From Azorhizobium doebereinerae UFLA1-100 (GTDB taxonomy: Bacteria > Pseudomonadota > Alphaproteobacteria > Rhizobiales > Xanthobacteraceae), in the NCBI RefSeq assembly GCF_000473085.1, contig NZ_KI421497.1:125653-189652 (forward strand): DNA of 64,000 nt. Reading direction: 5' to 3'. A model generated the notes under the pieces. The model was not told the origin of the DNA. It did no database searches and saw nothing but the letters and a program-made list of their open reading frames with translations. Within the stretch, counting starts at the first letter, position 1; every line of letters starts with the position of its first letter. Position numbers and translations under genes: made by a program. Shown here one piece after another: positions 1 to 8,830 of this stretch.

Positions 1-1
1 G

Positions 2-367
2 GTGGTGGTCGTGGTGGATGACGACCCCGCAGTTCGCGGGTCGCTGAAGTTCGCCCTGGAGCTGGAAGGGTTCGACGTGCGCATTTTCGCGACGGCGGAC
101 GAAATCCTTCATCAGAACATGGCGGACCTGCCGCTCAGCGGCTGCCTGGTGGTGGACTACAATCTGCCGGGCATCAACGGCCTGGACCTGCTGCGCGAAC
201 TGAAGCAGCGCCATGTCGCCTGGCCGGCCATCCTCATCACCAGCCACCCCACCGAGCAAGTGCGGCGGCGTGCCACGTCAGCGGGCATCGCCATCGTGGA
301 GAAGCCATTGTTCTCCAATGCCTTGAGCGACGCGGTCCGCGACACCTTCCGGCGCCCCGGCCAATAG
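2..367 (+). CDS. Receiver-domain response regulator (5' end cut by window)
   Basis: This is a single CheY-like receiver domain of about 120 residues with no output domain after it. The acidic pocket (DDD), the phospho-acceptor aspartate in the VVDYNLPG stretch, the switch threonine/serine region (LITSHP) and the conserved lysine in VEKPL are all present, so it should be phosphorylatable. It resembles the receiver part of FixJ-type regulators. The reading frame is open to the window edge, and the run of GTG codons at the edge is unlikely to be the true start, so a few N-terminal residues are probably missing. Its partner kinase would lie to the left of the window. Confidence 0.8.
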   Translation: MVVVVDDDPAVRGSLKFALELEGFDVRIFATADEILHQNMADLPLSGCLVVDYNLPGINGLDLLRELKQRHVAWPAILITSHPTEQVRRRATSAGIAIVEKPLFSNALSDAVRDTFRRPGQ

Positions 368-567
368 GGCCTCACCGCCTCCCCGGGCTTGGCAGCGCAC
401 GCTTTTCCGACAATCCGGGCATGGCGCGGGCCAACCGGCCGCCGCCCGGCCGCGAAGTTATCTCCCCTCAAGGACCAGGCATCGGGGCGGGCTTAAGGTC
501 GGCGCGCGGATCCGGCATTCTGTCGGCGGTCCACCGGCCGCCACCGCGCCCAGACCAGAGGTCGCCC

Positions 568-3279
568 ATGACGACGCGCAATCTCGACGCCTTGTTCCAT
601 CCCGGCGCCATTGCCCTGGTCGGGGCCGGAAACCGGCCCGGCTCCATTGGCGCGGTCGTCGCCAAGAACCTGTTCGAGGGCGGCTTCGACGGACCGATCC
701 TGAGCGTCAATCCCAAGGAGCGCGCGGTGCGCTCCTCGCTCAACTACGCTTCCGTCGCTGACCTGCCGATCCCGGTCGACCTCGCCGTCCTCACCGGCCC
801 CGCCGACGGCATGCCTGCCGCCATCGCCGCGCTCGGCGCCAAGGGCTGCCGGGCCGCCATCGTGCTGAGCGGCGGGTTCGGCCCGAACGATGGCCCCGAC
901 GGGCCGGTCCTGCGGCAGAAGATGCTGGACGCCGCACGGCCGCACCTGCTGCGCATCATCGGCCCTGATTGCCTCGGCTTCATCTCCACCGGGCCGCACA
1001 TCAACGCCAGCTATGCGCACATCATGCCGCGCAAGGGCGATGTGGCCTTCCTCAGCCAGTCCGCGGCACTCGCCACGGCGGTGCTGGACTGGGCCGACGG
1101 GCGCGGTGTCGGCTTCTCCCACGTGGCTTCGCTGGGCGACAAGGCGGACGTGGACTTCGGCGACATGCTGGACCACCTCGCCCTCGACGCCGCCACCCGG
1201 GCCATCGTACTCTATGTGGAACACATCACCGACGCACGGAAATTCATGTCCGCCGGCCGCATCGCCGCGCGCGCCAAGCCGGTGATCGTCATCAAGGCCG
1301 GGCGCAGCGTCGCCGGCGCCCGCGTGGCGCTTTCCCACACCGGGGCGCTCGCCGGTTCCGACGCGGTCTATGACGCCGCCTTCCGGCGCGCCGGCATGCT
1401 GCGGGTCTATGAATTGCGGGAACTGTTCGAGGCGGTGACCACGCTGGCGTCCGGCATCCGGCTGGCCGGCGGGCGCCTCGCCATCCTCACCAACAGTGGC
1501 GGGGCCGGCGTTCTCGCCACCGACGCGCTGGAGGAGGCCCCCGGCGAACTCGCCGTGCTGGCCCCCGAAACCATGGCCCGCCTCGAACGCCTGCTGCCGC
1601 CGCGCTGGTCGCGCAGCAATCCGGTGGGCATCGCCTCCGATGCGCCCGGCAAGCGCTATTCCGACGCCCTTTCAGCGCTGCTGGAGGACCCCGGCTCCGA
1701 CGCCACGCTCATCCTCAACTGTCCGACCGCCATGGCCGACAGCGCCGAGGCGGCGGACGCGGTCATCGACGTCCTGTCCCACCGTTCGCGCGCCCCCGTG
1801 CTGACCTGCTGGCTGGGCGACAAAGCAGCCGCAGAGGCCCGCCGCCGCTTCGCCGCCCGCCGCATCCCGACCTACGACACGCCGGACGAGGCGGTGCGGG
1901 CGTTCGGCCACCTCGTTTCCTACCAGCGCAACCAGACCATGCTGATGGAGACCCCGCCCGCGCGCTCCTTCGACGAACCCGACCGGGGCAAGGCACAGCA
2001 GGTGGTCGATGCGGTGGTCGCGGCGGGGCGCAGCATCCTCACCGAGGTGGAGGCGAAGGCGGTGCTCGCCGCCTACGACATCCCGGTGGTGGAGACCCAG
2101 ATCGCCCGGACCCCCGAGGAGGCCGCCGTGCTCGCCGCCAATTTCGGCGGGCCGGTGGCGCTCAAGATCCTGTCGGACGACATCATTCATAAATCGGACG
2201 TGGGCGGCGTGCGGCTGGACCTGCGCTCGCCGATCCAGGTGGAGGAAGCCGCCAGCCTGATGCTGGCGGCGGTGAAGGAGCGCCTGCCGCAGGCCCGGAT
2301 CGAGGGCTTCACGGTGCAGCGGATGGTGCACCGGCAGCGGGCGGTGGAGCTGATCGCCGGCATCGCCAATGACGAGACCTTCGGCCCGGTGGTGCTGTTC
2401 GGCGAGGGCGGGACGGCGGTGGAGGTGATCGCCGACCGCGCGGTCGCCCTGCCGCCGCTCAACGGTCGCCTCGCCCGCGAGATGATCGAGCGCACCCGCA
2501 TCGCCCGGCGCCTTGCCGGTTACCGCGACAGCCCTCCGGCCGACATCGACGCCATCGCCAATACGCTGGTGAAGATCGCCGAACTGCTGGGCGACCTGCC
2601 GCAGATCGGCGAATTGGACATCAATCCCCTCCTCGCCGACGAGCACGGCGTGATCGCGCTCGACGCGCGCATCGTCGTGCATCCGGCCCGCAGCGCGGGG
2701 ACCGGACGCTTCGCCATCAAGCCCTTCCCCACCGCCATGACGCGGCTCATCACCCTCACCGACGGCCAGGATCTGCTGCTGCGGCCGATCCGCCCCGAGG
2801 ACGAGCCGGCGCTCGGCGAGATGGTGCGCCGCTCCGACCCGCGCGACGTGCGCATGCGCTTCCTCGGCTCGCTGAAGGACTTTCCCCACCTCATGGCCGC
2901 CCGCCTGTCGCAGATCGACTACGACCGCGAGATGGCGCTGGTCGCCGTGGCGCCGGATGGCGAGATCCTCGGCGTCGTCCGCATCATCGCCGACCCGGAT
3001 AACGAGGCGGCGGAATACGCCATCATGGTGCGTTCGGACATGAAAGGGCGCGGGCTGGGCTACCGGCTGATGAACGAGATCCTCGACTATGCCCAGGAGC
3101 GCGGGCTCGCCCGGATCTTCGGCGACGTCCTGCGGGAGAATCTGCCCATGCTGCACCTGGCGCAGGACCTCGGCTTCAAGGTGAGCCCGGGCAGCGACGA
3201 CCCGACGCTGGTCCGGGTGGACCTCGACCTCGCCGCGCGCACGCGGCCCGACCCCGGCGCCACCTCGGCCCATCCCTGA
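568..3279 (+). CDS. ADP-forming acyl-CoA synthetase fused to GNAT acetyltransferase
   Basis: The 903-residue protein has the layout of the bifunctional acetate-CoA ligase/GNAT family (PatZ/Pka-like). An N-terminal CoA-binding Rossmann domain (LVGAGNRPGS near residue 15) is followed by succinyl-CoA-ligase-like domains with the phospho-histidine motif SHTGALAGSD, whose histidine is residue 257. An ATP-grasp domain with HKSDVGGV lies near residue 545, and a C-terminal GNAT domain spans about 735-885 with an acetyl-CoA loop (KGRGLGYRL). Members act as protein lysine acetyltransferases, as active ligases, or both. Because the catalytic histidine is kept, ligase activity is plausible here; E. coli PatZ has lost it. 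The ATG at 568 is preferred over an upstream ATG at 421 because homology begins just after it. Confidence 0.88.
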   Translation: MTTRNLDALFHPGAIALVGAGNRPGSIGAVVAKNLFEGGFDGPILSVNPKERAVRSSLNYASVADLPIPVDLAVLTGPADGMPAAIAALGAKGCRAAIVLSGGFGPNDGPDGPVLRQKMLDAARPHLLRIIGPDCLGFISTGPHINASYAHIMPRKGDVAFLSQSAALATAVLDWADGRGVGFSHVASLGDKADVDFGDMLDHLALDAATRAIVLYVEHITDARKFMSAGRIAARAKPVIVIKAGRSVAGARVALSHTGALAGSDAVYDAAFRRAGMLRVYELRELFEAVTTLASGIRLAGGRLAILTNSGGAGVLATDALEEAPGELAVLAPETMARLERLLPPRWSRSNPVGIASDAPGKRYSDALSALLEDPGSDATLILNCPTAMADSAEAADAVIDVLSHRSRAPVLTCWLGDKAAAEARRRFAARRIPTYDTPDEAVRAFGHLVSYQRNQTMLMETPPARSFDEPDRGKAQQVVDAVVAAGRSILTEVEAKAVLAAYDIPVVETQIARTPEEAAVLAANFGGPVALKILSDDIIHKSDVGGVRLDLRSPIQVEEAASLMLAAVKERLPQARIEGFTVQRMVHRQRAVELIAGIANDETFGPVVLFGEGGTAVEVIADRAVALPPLNGRLAREMIERTRIARRLAGYRDSPPADIDAIANTLVKIAELLGDLPQIGELDINPLLADEHGVIALDARIVVHPARSAGTGRFAIKPFPTAMTRLITLTDGQDLLLRPIRPEDEPALGEMVRRSDPRDVRMRFLGSLKDFPHLMAARLSQIDYDREMALVAVAPDGEILGVVRIIADPDNEAAEYAIMVRSDMKGRGLGYRLMNEILDYAQERGLARIFGDVLRENLPMLHLAQDLGFKVSPGSDDPTLVRVDLDLAARTRPDPGATSAHP

Positions 3280-3638
3280 TCGCCGGCCTTGCGGCGGGGT
3301 TTTGGCCCCGCCGATTGACGGCATTGGCCGGAAATGGGCGCCGAGCGGGATCACCGGCCGCAACCGGGATGATTTTTGTCGTAGAGAACCGCCTGCGGCG
3401 CACATCATGGTTAACACGGATGGCACAGCGCCCCGTGGGACGCAGCGTCAAAACCGAATGGAACGACCGCAATGGTTCCCGCCGCGCGATGAGACGGCGG
3501 GACTAGGCCCCGGGCGCCGCCACGGCTCCCGGGCGACAGCTTTGTGGGGCATTCTGTCGCAACGCAACCCTGGCGCCACTGGCGGTGGCTTCCATCCGCC
3601 ACTTAGGATGACCGACCCTCCAAAGGTCGGGATGGCTC
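3280..3638. other. Intergenic region, 359 bp, no gene seen
   Basis: This gap lies between the acyl-CoA synthetase and the GGDEF/EAL gene. Short open frames on both strands lack any recognisable family motif or a good ribosome binding site. It probably holds the promoter of the downstream signalling gene, but I could not pick a convincing -35/-10 pair. Confidence 0.5.
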
Positions 3639-6206
3639 ATGTTGCGTTCTTGGTTGGGGTCGCGGGACGCTGCGAGCGCGACGATCTTTGCCAGATGGAC
3701 CCTGCCCGCCATCGCCATCCTGGTGGCGGCGACCTATGTCGTTTCCGCCGCCATCCTGCTGCATTCGGCGCAGCAGGAAGATGCCCGCTCACGCGCACGC
3801 ACCGAAATGCTGATCCGCGGCGTCCTCGCCGCCGAGGACGTGCGCCTGACGAGGACGCTCAACGCCTATGCCAACAGCGGCGAGAGCTATCGCAACCTGC
3901 ATGTCGCGTTCGATCTGGAATGGACCTACCTGCGGGACAATCTCGGCCCCAAGATCTACCACCTGATCGGCATCGATCAGGTGTACGTGGTCGGGCCGGA
4001 CGACAAGGTCGTCTATGACCTGCGCAACGGGCGCCAGCGTGATCCCGATGCCGACCACCTGCCCATCGGCGTGCCCGCCATGTTCGCCGAGGCCCGCTCC
4101 GGCTCGGTGCACGGGCTCTTCTGGGTCGAGGGCAAGCCCGCCCTCCTCGGCATCGCCCCGGTCACGCCAGGGGCCGACCCCACGGTGCAGCTCACCGGCG
4201 GGCCGCAGACGCTACTGGTCTTCATCCGCTTCCTCGGCAGCGACGTCCTCGCCCGCATCAGCAGGCAGACGGCCCTGTTCGACCTCCGGCTGGTGGATTC
4301 CATGGCCTCGGACCCGGCATCGCCGCCGATGACCCTGCCCACCCTGAACGGGCCGTCCGTGGCGCTGAGCTGGACCACGCCCGCGCCAGGCTATTCCGTC
4401 ACCCTGGCGGTCATGCCCTGGCTGGTGGCCTGCGGTGGGGCCTTCGTTCTACTCACCTGGCTGGCCCTGGCCCATGCCTCGGCCAACGCCCGCAATATCG
4501 AGCAAGCCAACCGCCAGATGCGCGTCAACCGCGAGGCGCTGCTCGCCAGCGAAGCCCGCTTCCGCGACGTGGCGGAGGCCGCGTCCGACTGGATCTGGGA
4601 GGCCGACCCCCGCCTCGCCCTCACCTATCTGTCCGAGCGCTTCGAAATCCTGACCGGCCGCAAGGCGGCGGAGCTTATGGGCCAGCCGCTCGACCTCGTG
4701 CTCAACGCGACGGACGGCCCGCTGACGGCCTGGATCTCCCAGCCGGCCGGCCGGCCGCTGACGCCGCTCATCTGCCGCTATGTGACCGCCGACGGCTCCA
4801 TGCGGCTGTGCCGGGTGGCGGCCAAGGCAGTGCGCACCGCCGATGGCGCGCTGGCGGGCTTTCGCGGCACCGCCACAGACATCACCGCCGAGATGGAGGC
4901 CCACCGGCAGGTGGAGCACCTGGCGCTCTACGATCCCCTCACCAGCCTGCCGAACCGGGCGCTGCTGATGGAATTCCTCGCCGGGGCGCTCAGCGGCGCC
5001 TCCGAGGGCAAACGCATGGTCGCCACCCTGCGCATCAGCCTCATGAACTTCAAGCAGGTGACCGACGGCTACGGACTGCCGGCCGGCGACGACCTGCTGG
5101 TGGAGACCGCCCAGCGGCTGCGCCAGAACATCCATGACAACGACCTCGTGGCGCGGCTCGGCGCCGAGGAGTTCGCGCTGGTGGCCAGCGCGCCGAGCAG
5201 CGTGGCCGCGATCGAGGCCATGTGCGCCCGGCTGCGCGACGCGGTGACCGCGCCGTTCACGCTGGCGGAGGCCGCGCACGTGCATGTGGGCTGCGCCATC
5301 GGCGTGGCGCTGGCGCCTGCGGATGCGGCGGAGCCGGAACGGCTGCTGCGCTGCGCCGAGCTGGCCATGCAGCACGCCCAAACCGAGGACCCCAGCGGCA
5401 TCGCCTTCTTCACCGCCGACATGAACGAGCAGGTCCGCACCAAGCGCACCCTTGAGCACGACCTGCGGCGCACCGTCGGCAGCGAGGATTTCGTGCTGCT
5501 GTACCAGCCGCGTTATGACACCGCGACCCTGGAGGTGGTGGCCGTGGAGGCGCTGGTGCGCTGGCTCCATCCCCGCTTCGGGCTGCTGAGCCCCGACCAG
5601 TTCATCCCGCTGGCGGAAACCACCGGCCTCATCGTCCCGCTCGGCGAATGGGCGCTGCGCCGTGCCTGCGCGACGATCGCGAAATGGCCCGATCTCAGCG
5701 TCTCGGTCAATGTCTCGCCGGTACAGTTCCACCAGGGGGACCAATTGGTGAGCGCCATCGAATCGGCGCTGAAGGACAGCGGCCTGCCGCCATGGCGCCT
5801 GGAGCTCGAACTGACCGAGAACGTGCTGATCGCGAACACCGAGAAGGCGCTCGAGGTGCTCCAGAAGATCAAGAAGCTCGGCGTCCAGCTCGCCATGGAC
5901 GATTTCGGAACCGGCTATTCCTCGCTGAACTACCTGCGGAACTTTCCCTTCGACCGGATCAAAATCGACCGGCGCTTCGTCGGCGATCTCGACCAGAGCC
6001 GGGACGCCCAGGGCATCGTCGAGGCCATCCTCGGGCTCGGCCGGGCGCTCGGCCTCGCGGTGACTGCCGAGGGCGTGGAGACCGCCGCCCAATATGCCTG
6101 GCTGCGCAATGGCCGCTGCGACGAGGTGCAGGGCTTCCACTTCGCCCGCCCGCAGTCGGAAGCCGACCTCATGCAGCTCAAGCCGCGGGGCTCCACCCGG
6201 CCCTGA
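3639..6206 (+). CDS. Membrane CHASE4-PAS-GGDEF-EAL c-di-GMP protein
   Basis: This 855-residue inner-membrane protein has a transmembrane helix at about 20-43, a periplasmic CHASE4-like sensor (about 50-245), a second helix at about 252-280, a PAS domain (about 303-420), a GGDEF domain (about 428-590) and an EAL domain (about 608-845). The diguanylate cyclase signature reads GAEEF instead of GG(D/E)EF, so cyclase activity is doubtful. The EAL domain keeps EALVRW, the ENVLI glutamate, DDFGTGYSSL and AEGVET, so it is probably an active c-di-GMP phosphodiesterase, perhaps with GTP-sensing by the degenerate GGDEF. It is monocistronic and converges on lysA. Confidence 0.88.
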   Translation: MLRSWLGSRDAASATIFARWTLPAIAILVAATYVVSAAILLHSAQQEDARSRARTEMLIRGVLAAEDVRLTRTLNAYANSGESYRNLHVAFDLEWTYLRDNLGPKIYHLIGIDQVYVVGPDDKVVYDLRNGRQRDPDADHLPIGVPAMFAEARSGSVHGLFWVEGKPALLGIAPVTPGADPTVQLTGGPQTLLVFIRFLGSDVLARISRQTALFDLRLVDSMASDPASPPMTLPTLNGPSVALSWTTPAPGYSVTLAVMPWLVACGGAFVLLTWLALAHASANARNIEQANRQMRVNREALLASEARFRDVAEAASDWIWEADPRLALTYLSERFEILTGRKAAELMGQPLDLVLNATDGPLTAWISQPAGRPLTPLICRYVTADGSMRLCRVAAKAVRTADGALAGFRGTATDITAEMEAHRQVEHLALYDPLTSLPNRALLMEFLAGALSGASEGKRMVATLRISLMNFKQVTDGYGLPAGDDLLVETAQRLRQNIHDNDLVARLGAEEFALVASAPSSVAAIEAMCARLRDAVTAPFTLAEAAHVHVGCAIGVALAPADAAEPERLLRCAELAMQHAQTEDPSGIAFFTADMNEQVRTKRTLEHDLRRTVGSEDFVLLYQPRYDTATLEVVAVEALVRWLHPRFGLLSPDQFIPLAETTGLIVPLGEWALRRACATIAKWPDLSVSVNVSPVQFHQGDQLVSAIESALKDSGLPPWRLELELTENVLIANTEKALEVLQKIKKLGVQLAMDDFGTGYSSLNYLRNFPFDRIKIDRRFVGDLDQSRDAQGIVEAILGLGRALGLAVTAEGVETAAQYAWLRNGRCDEVQGFHFARPQSEADLMQLKPRGSTRP

Positions 6207-6230
6207 GGCCGGGCGGATGCCGGCTCGCCC

Positions 6231-7496
6231 TCAGGCCAGCCAGGACGGTACGCGGTCGAGCGCGATCAGCGCATCGGCATCGATGCGCGGGCGCACCACT
6301 GCCGCCTGCGGCCCGTGCACCAGCACTTCCGGCACCAGCGGGCGGGTGTTGTAGGTGGAGGCCTGCACCGCGCCATAGGCCCCGGCGGTCATGATCGCCA
6401 GCAGGTCCCCCGGCATCACTTCCGGCAGCTCGCGGTCGAGGGCGAGATAGTCGCCGGTCTCGCAGACCGGCCCCACCACGTCCACCCGCCGCACGGCGGC
6501 GCCCGGCCGCTTCTGGACGGGCTGCACGTCATGGTGCGCCTCGTAGAGCGTCGGGCGGATCAGGTCGTTCATGGCCGCGTCCACGATCACGAAGGTCTTG
6601 CCCTCGCCGTGCTTCACATAGAGCACGCGGGTCACCAGGATGCCGGCGTTGGCGACGATCATGCGGCCCATCTCGAACACCAGAGGCAGGTCGAGCCCGC
6701 CCAGGGCGCGGGTGATCACCTCCGCATAGGCCTCCGGCGCCGGGGGCACCGGGTCCGAGGCGGCATAGGGGACGCCGAGCCCGCCGCCGAGGTCGAGATG
6801 GTGCAGCCGGTGGCCGGCGGCCAGCAGGTCGCGGGCCAACTCAGCCAGCAGCACGGTGGCATTCTCGAACGGCGCCATGTCGGTGATCTGGCTGCCGATG
6901 TGCATGTCGACGCCGGAAATGGCGAGGTTCGGCAGCTTGGCCGCCTCGGCATAGACCTCGCGGGCGCGGGAGATCGGAATGCCGAACTTGTTCTCGGACT
7001 TGCCGGTGGAGATCTTAGCGTGGGTCCTGGCATCCACGTCCGGATTGATGCGGATGGATACCGGGGCGGTGCGGCCCATGGCCCCGGCCACCTGCGACAG
7101 CGCCACCAGCTCCGGCTCGCTCTCCACGTTGAAGCACAGGATGCCCGCCTCCAGCGCCGCGGCCATCTCGTCGCGGGTCTTGCCCACGCCGGAGAAGACG
7201 ATGCGCTCGGCGGGGATGCCGGCGGCCAGGGCCCGCTTCATCTCGCCGCCCGACACGATGTCCGCGCCGGCGCCCAGGCGCGCCAGGGTGGAGATCACCG
7301 CCTGGTTCGAATTGGCCTTCAGCGCGTAGCACAGCAGCATCTCGCGCGTGGCGAAGGCGGAGCGGAACACGCGGTAATGCCGTTCCAGGGTGGCCGTGGA
7401 ATAGCAATAGAACGGCGTGCCCACCTCCTCGGCGAGGGTGGTCAGGTCGACGTCCTCGGCCCGGAGACGGCCGTCGTGATAAACGAAATGGTGCAT
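6231..7496 (-). CDS. lysA: Diaminopimelate decarboxylase
   Basis: This 421-residue PLP enzyme makes the last step of lysine synthesis, meso-diaminopimelate to lysine plus CO2. The PLP-binding lysine is K60 in YALKAN. The family motifs HIGSQI, a GGGLG phosphate-binding loop, EMGR and the C-terminal CETGD with the active cysteine are all present. Length and fold (alanine-racemase-type barrel plus beta domain) are normal. It lies downstream of a small LptM-like lipoprotein on the same strand, an arrangement common in alphaproteobacteria, with a 178-bp gap, so it may have its own promoter or be co-transcribed. Confidence 0.96.
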   Translation of the reverse strand: MHHFVYHDGRLRAEDVDLTTLAEEVGTPFYCYSTATLERHYRVFRSAFATREMLLCYALKANSNQAVISTLARLGAGADIVSGGEMKRALAAGIPAERIVFSGVGKTRDEMAAALEAGILCFNVESEPELVALSQVAGAMGRTAPVSIRINPDVDARTHAKISTGKSENKFGIPISRAREVYAEAAKLPNLAISGVDMHIGSQITDMAPFENATVLLAELARDLLAAGHRLHHLDLGGGLGVPYAASDPVPPAPEAYAEVITRALGGLDLPLVFEMGRMIVANAGILVTRVLYVKHGEGKTFVIVDAAMNDLIRPTLYEAHHDVQPVQKRPGAAVRRVDVVGPVCETGDYLALDRELPEVMPGDLLAIMTAGAYGAVQASTYNTRPLVPEVLVHGPQAAVVRPRIDADALIALDRVPSWLA

Positions 7497-7674
7497 GGCA
7501 AGCCTGCGCGAATTCCACCAGCGGCCTTGGAACGGCGCTCTGAGCCTCGCGGGGGCCGGAGCGCGGCCCGCCCAGCCGGCGCTGCGAGCTGAACGGTGCC
7601 GCGTTCCCTAGCACAGAGTGTGGGATGACTTCACGGCGCGATCATCTGCACCACCCATGTCGGCGCAGGCGCGA

Positions 7675-8115
7675 TCAGAGCAGGCCGTCGAGGATGAAGG
7701 GGGTGTTCGGCTTCTTGACCTGGTCGAGATTGACCGGCGCCGAACTGGTCGTGCCGCTGGTCGATTTCGTCCGGCCGCTGGCCGAGCCCACCGTCGAGGC
7801 ATTGCTCGTGGCGCTGGTGGAGCGGCCGGTGGCGAGCGACGTGCCGGTGGAGGACGTGGCGCTGTTCACCCCCGTGTCCGGCTGGAAGCCCCAGGTGGAG
7901 CTCGATGTGTCGGCGGTCGGGGTGCTCTGGTCCGTCGAGGTGGTGGCCTGCTGCACCGGCGCGGCGGGCGCGGCGCTGCCCTGGGACGTCTTGGCGCCGG
8001 GCGTCGTCGCGCTCGACGGCGGCGGCTCCAGCGGGCCTTTCACGCCGCAACCGGCCAGAGCCCCGGCGCAGGTCAGGACCATGACAAGGGCAGGGATGCG
8101 AAAGCGTCGGGACAC
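7675..8115 (-). CDS. lptM: LptM-like small lipoprotein
   Basis: The 146-residue product starts with a basic segment and a hydrophobic signal peptide ending in a lipobox, LAGC, with the lipidated cysteine at residue 23. Directly after it comes GVKGPLEPP, the hallmark of the LptM/YifL family, which in E. coli helps mature the LptD outer-membrane translocon. The rest is a low-complexity Ser/Thr/Ala tail, which makes the protein longer than typical members. Its position next to lysA is the conserved one. The symbol is given by family motif and context only. Confidence 0.8.
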   Translation of the reverse strand: MSRRFRIPALVMVLTCAGALAGCGVKGPLEPPPSSATTPGAKTSQGSAAPAAPVQQATTSTDQSTPTADTSSSTWGFQPDTGVNSATSSTGTSLATGRSTSATSNASTVGSASGRTKSTSGTTSSAPVNLDQVKKPNTPFILDGLL

Positions 8116-8191
8116 GGAACACCTCGGGCAAGATCGCCGCCACTATAGCGACCGGCACTGCAAAGGCGAGCCCCCGGCCGCGCCGGGCCGC

Positions 8192-8830
8192 TCACCGCCG
8201 CAGCAGAAAGCTCCCGGCGGGGCGGCGATGCTCCCATCCCGCGGTCTCCAGCGTCGGCGTCTCCTGCTCGGCCTGCGGATAGCCGATGCACAGATAGCCC
8301 ACGAAATGCCAGCTCTCCGGCACGTCGAGCGCCGCCGCCACGCCGGCGGGATCCAGAATGGAGACCCAGCCGACCCCCACGTCCGCCGCGCGGGCGGCGA
8401 GCCAGAGCGTATGGATGGCGAGCACGGCGGAATAATCCACCGCCTCCGGCATGGTGCGCCGCCCGAGGCCGTGGCCCTGGGTCGTCCCGGCATCGGCGAA
8501 CACCGCCAGATGGCAGGGCGCCTCGTCGAGCCCGGCCAGCTTCAGCCGGGCATAGGCCGCCTGCCGGTGGTGCGCCTGCGCGGCGAGGGCAGCGGCGTTG
8601 GCGGCCTCGAAATTGGCCCGGATCGCCGCCCGGCGGCCCGGCTCCGTCACCTCGACGAAACGCCAGGGCTGGCTGAGACCCACCGACGGCGCGAGGCAGG
8701 CGGTGGCGACCAGTTCATCCAGCAGGCCCGCGGGCAAGGGGTCGGTGCGGAAGGCGCGCACATCCCGCCGCCAGGCGAACAGCGCTTGGAGCTGCTCGCG
8801 GAAGGCGGGGGAGAAGCGCGGCGCGCTCAC
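8192..8830 (-). CDS. bluB: 5,6-dimethylbenzimidazole synthase
   Basis: The 212-residue protein belongs to the BluB branch of the nitroreductase fold, which cleaves reduced FMN with oxygen to form the lower ligand of vitamin B12. The N-terminal WRRDVRAF flavin-binding motif, the [11 protein letters not shown] segment, and the later [10 protein letters not shown] and IGYP segments fit BluB well. Its start overlaps the argH stop by 4 bp, so it is translationally coupled to argH. No other cobalamin gene and no B12 riboswitch is visible nearby. Confidence 0.9.
   Translation of the reverse strand: MSAPRFSPAFREQLQALFAWRRDVRAFRTDPLPAGLLDELVATACLAPSVGLSQPWRFVEVTEPGRRAAIRANFEAANAAALAAQAHHRQAAYARLKLAGLDEAPCHLAVFADAGTTQGHGLGRRTMPEAVDYSAVLAIHTLWLAARAADVGVGWVSILDPAGVAAALDVPESWHFVGYLCIGYPQAEQETPTLETAGWEHRRPAGSFLLRR

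Noticed and set aside
49..400. Antisense open frame over the receiver gene
   Set aside because: Short, Arg-rich and without motifs, covered by the receiver domain.
1672..3426. 584-aa open frame antisense to the acyl-CoA synthetase
   Set aside because: Low-complexity Arg/His/Gly-rich translation typical of antisense frames in very GC-rich DNA, fully covered by a clear gene.
8116..8191. Possible B12 riboswitch near bluB
   Set aside because: The gap is too short, lies downstream of bluB, and no B12-box-like sequence is seen.
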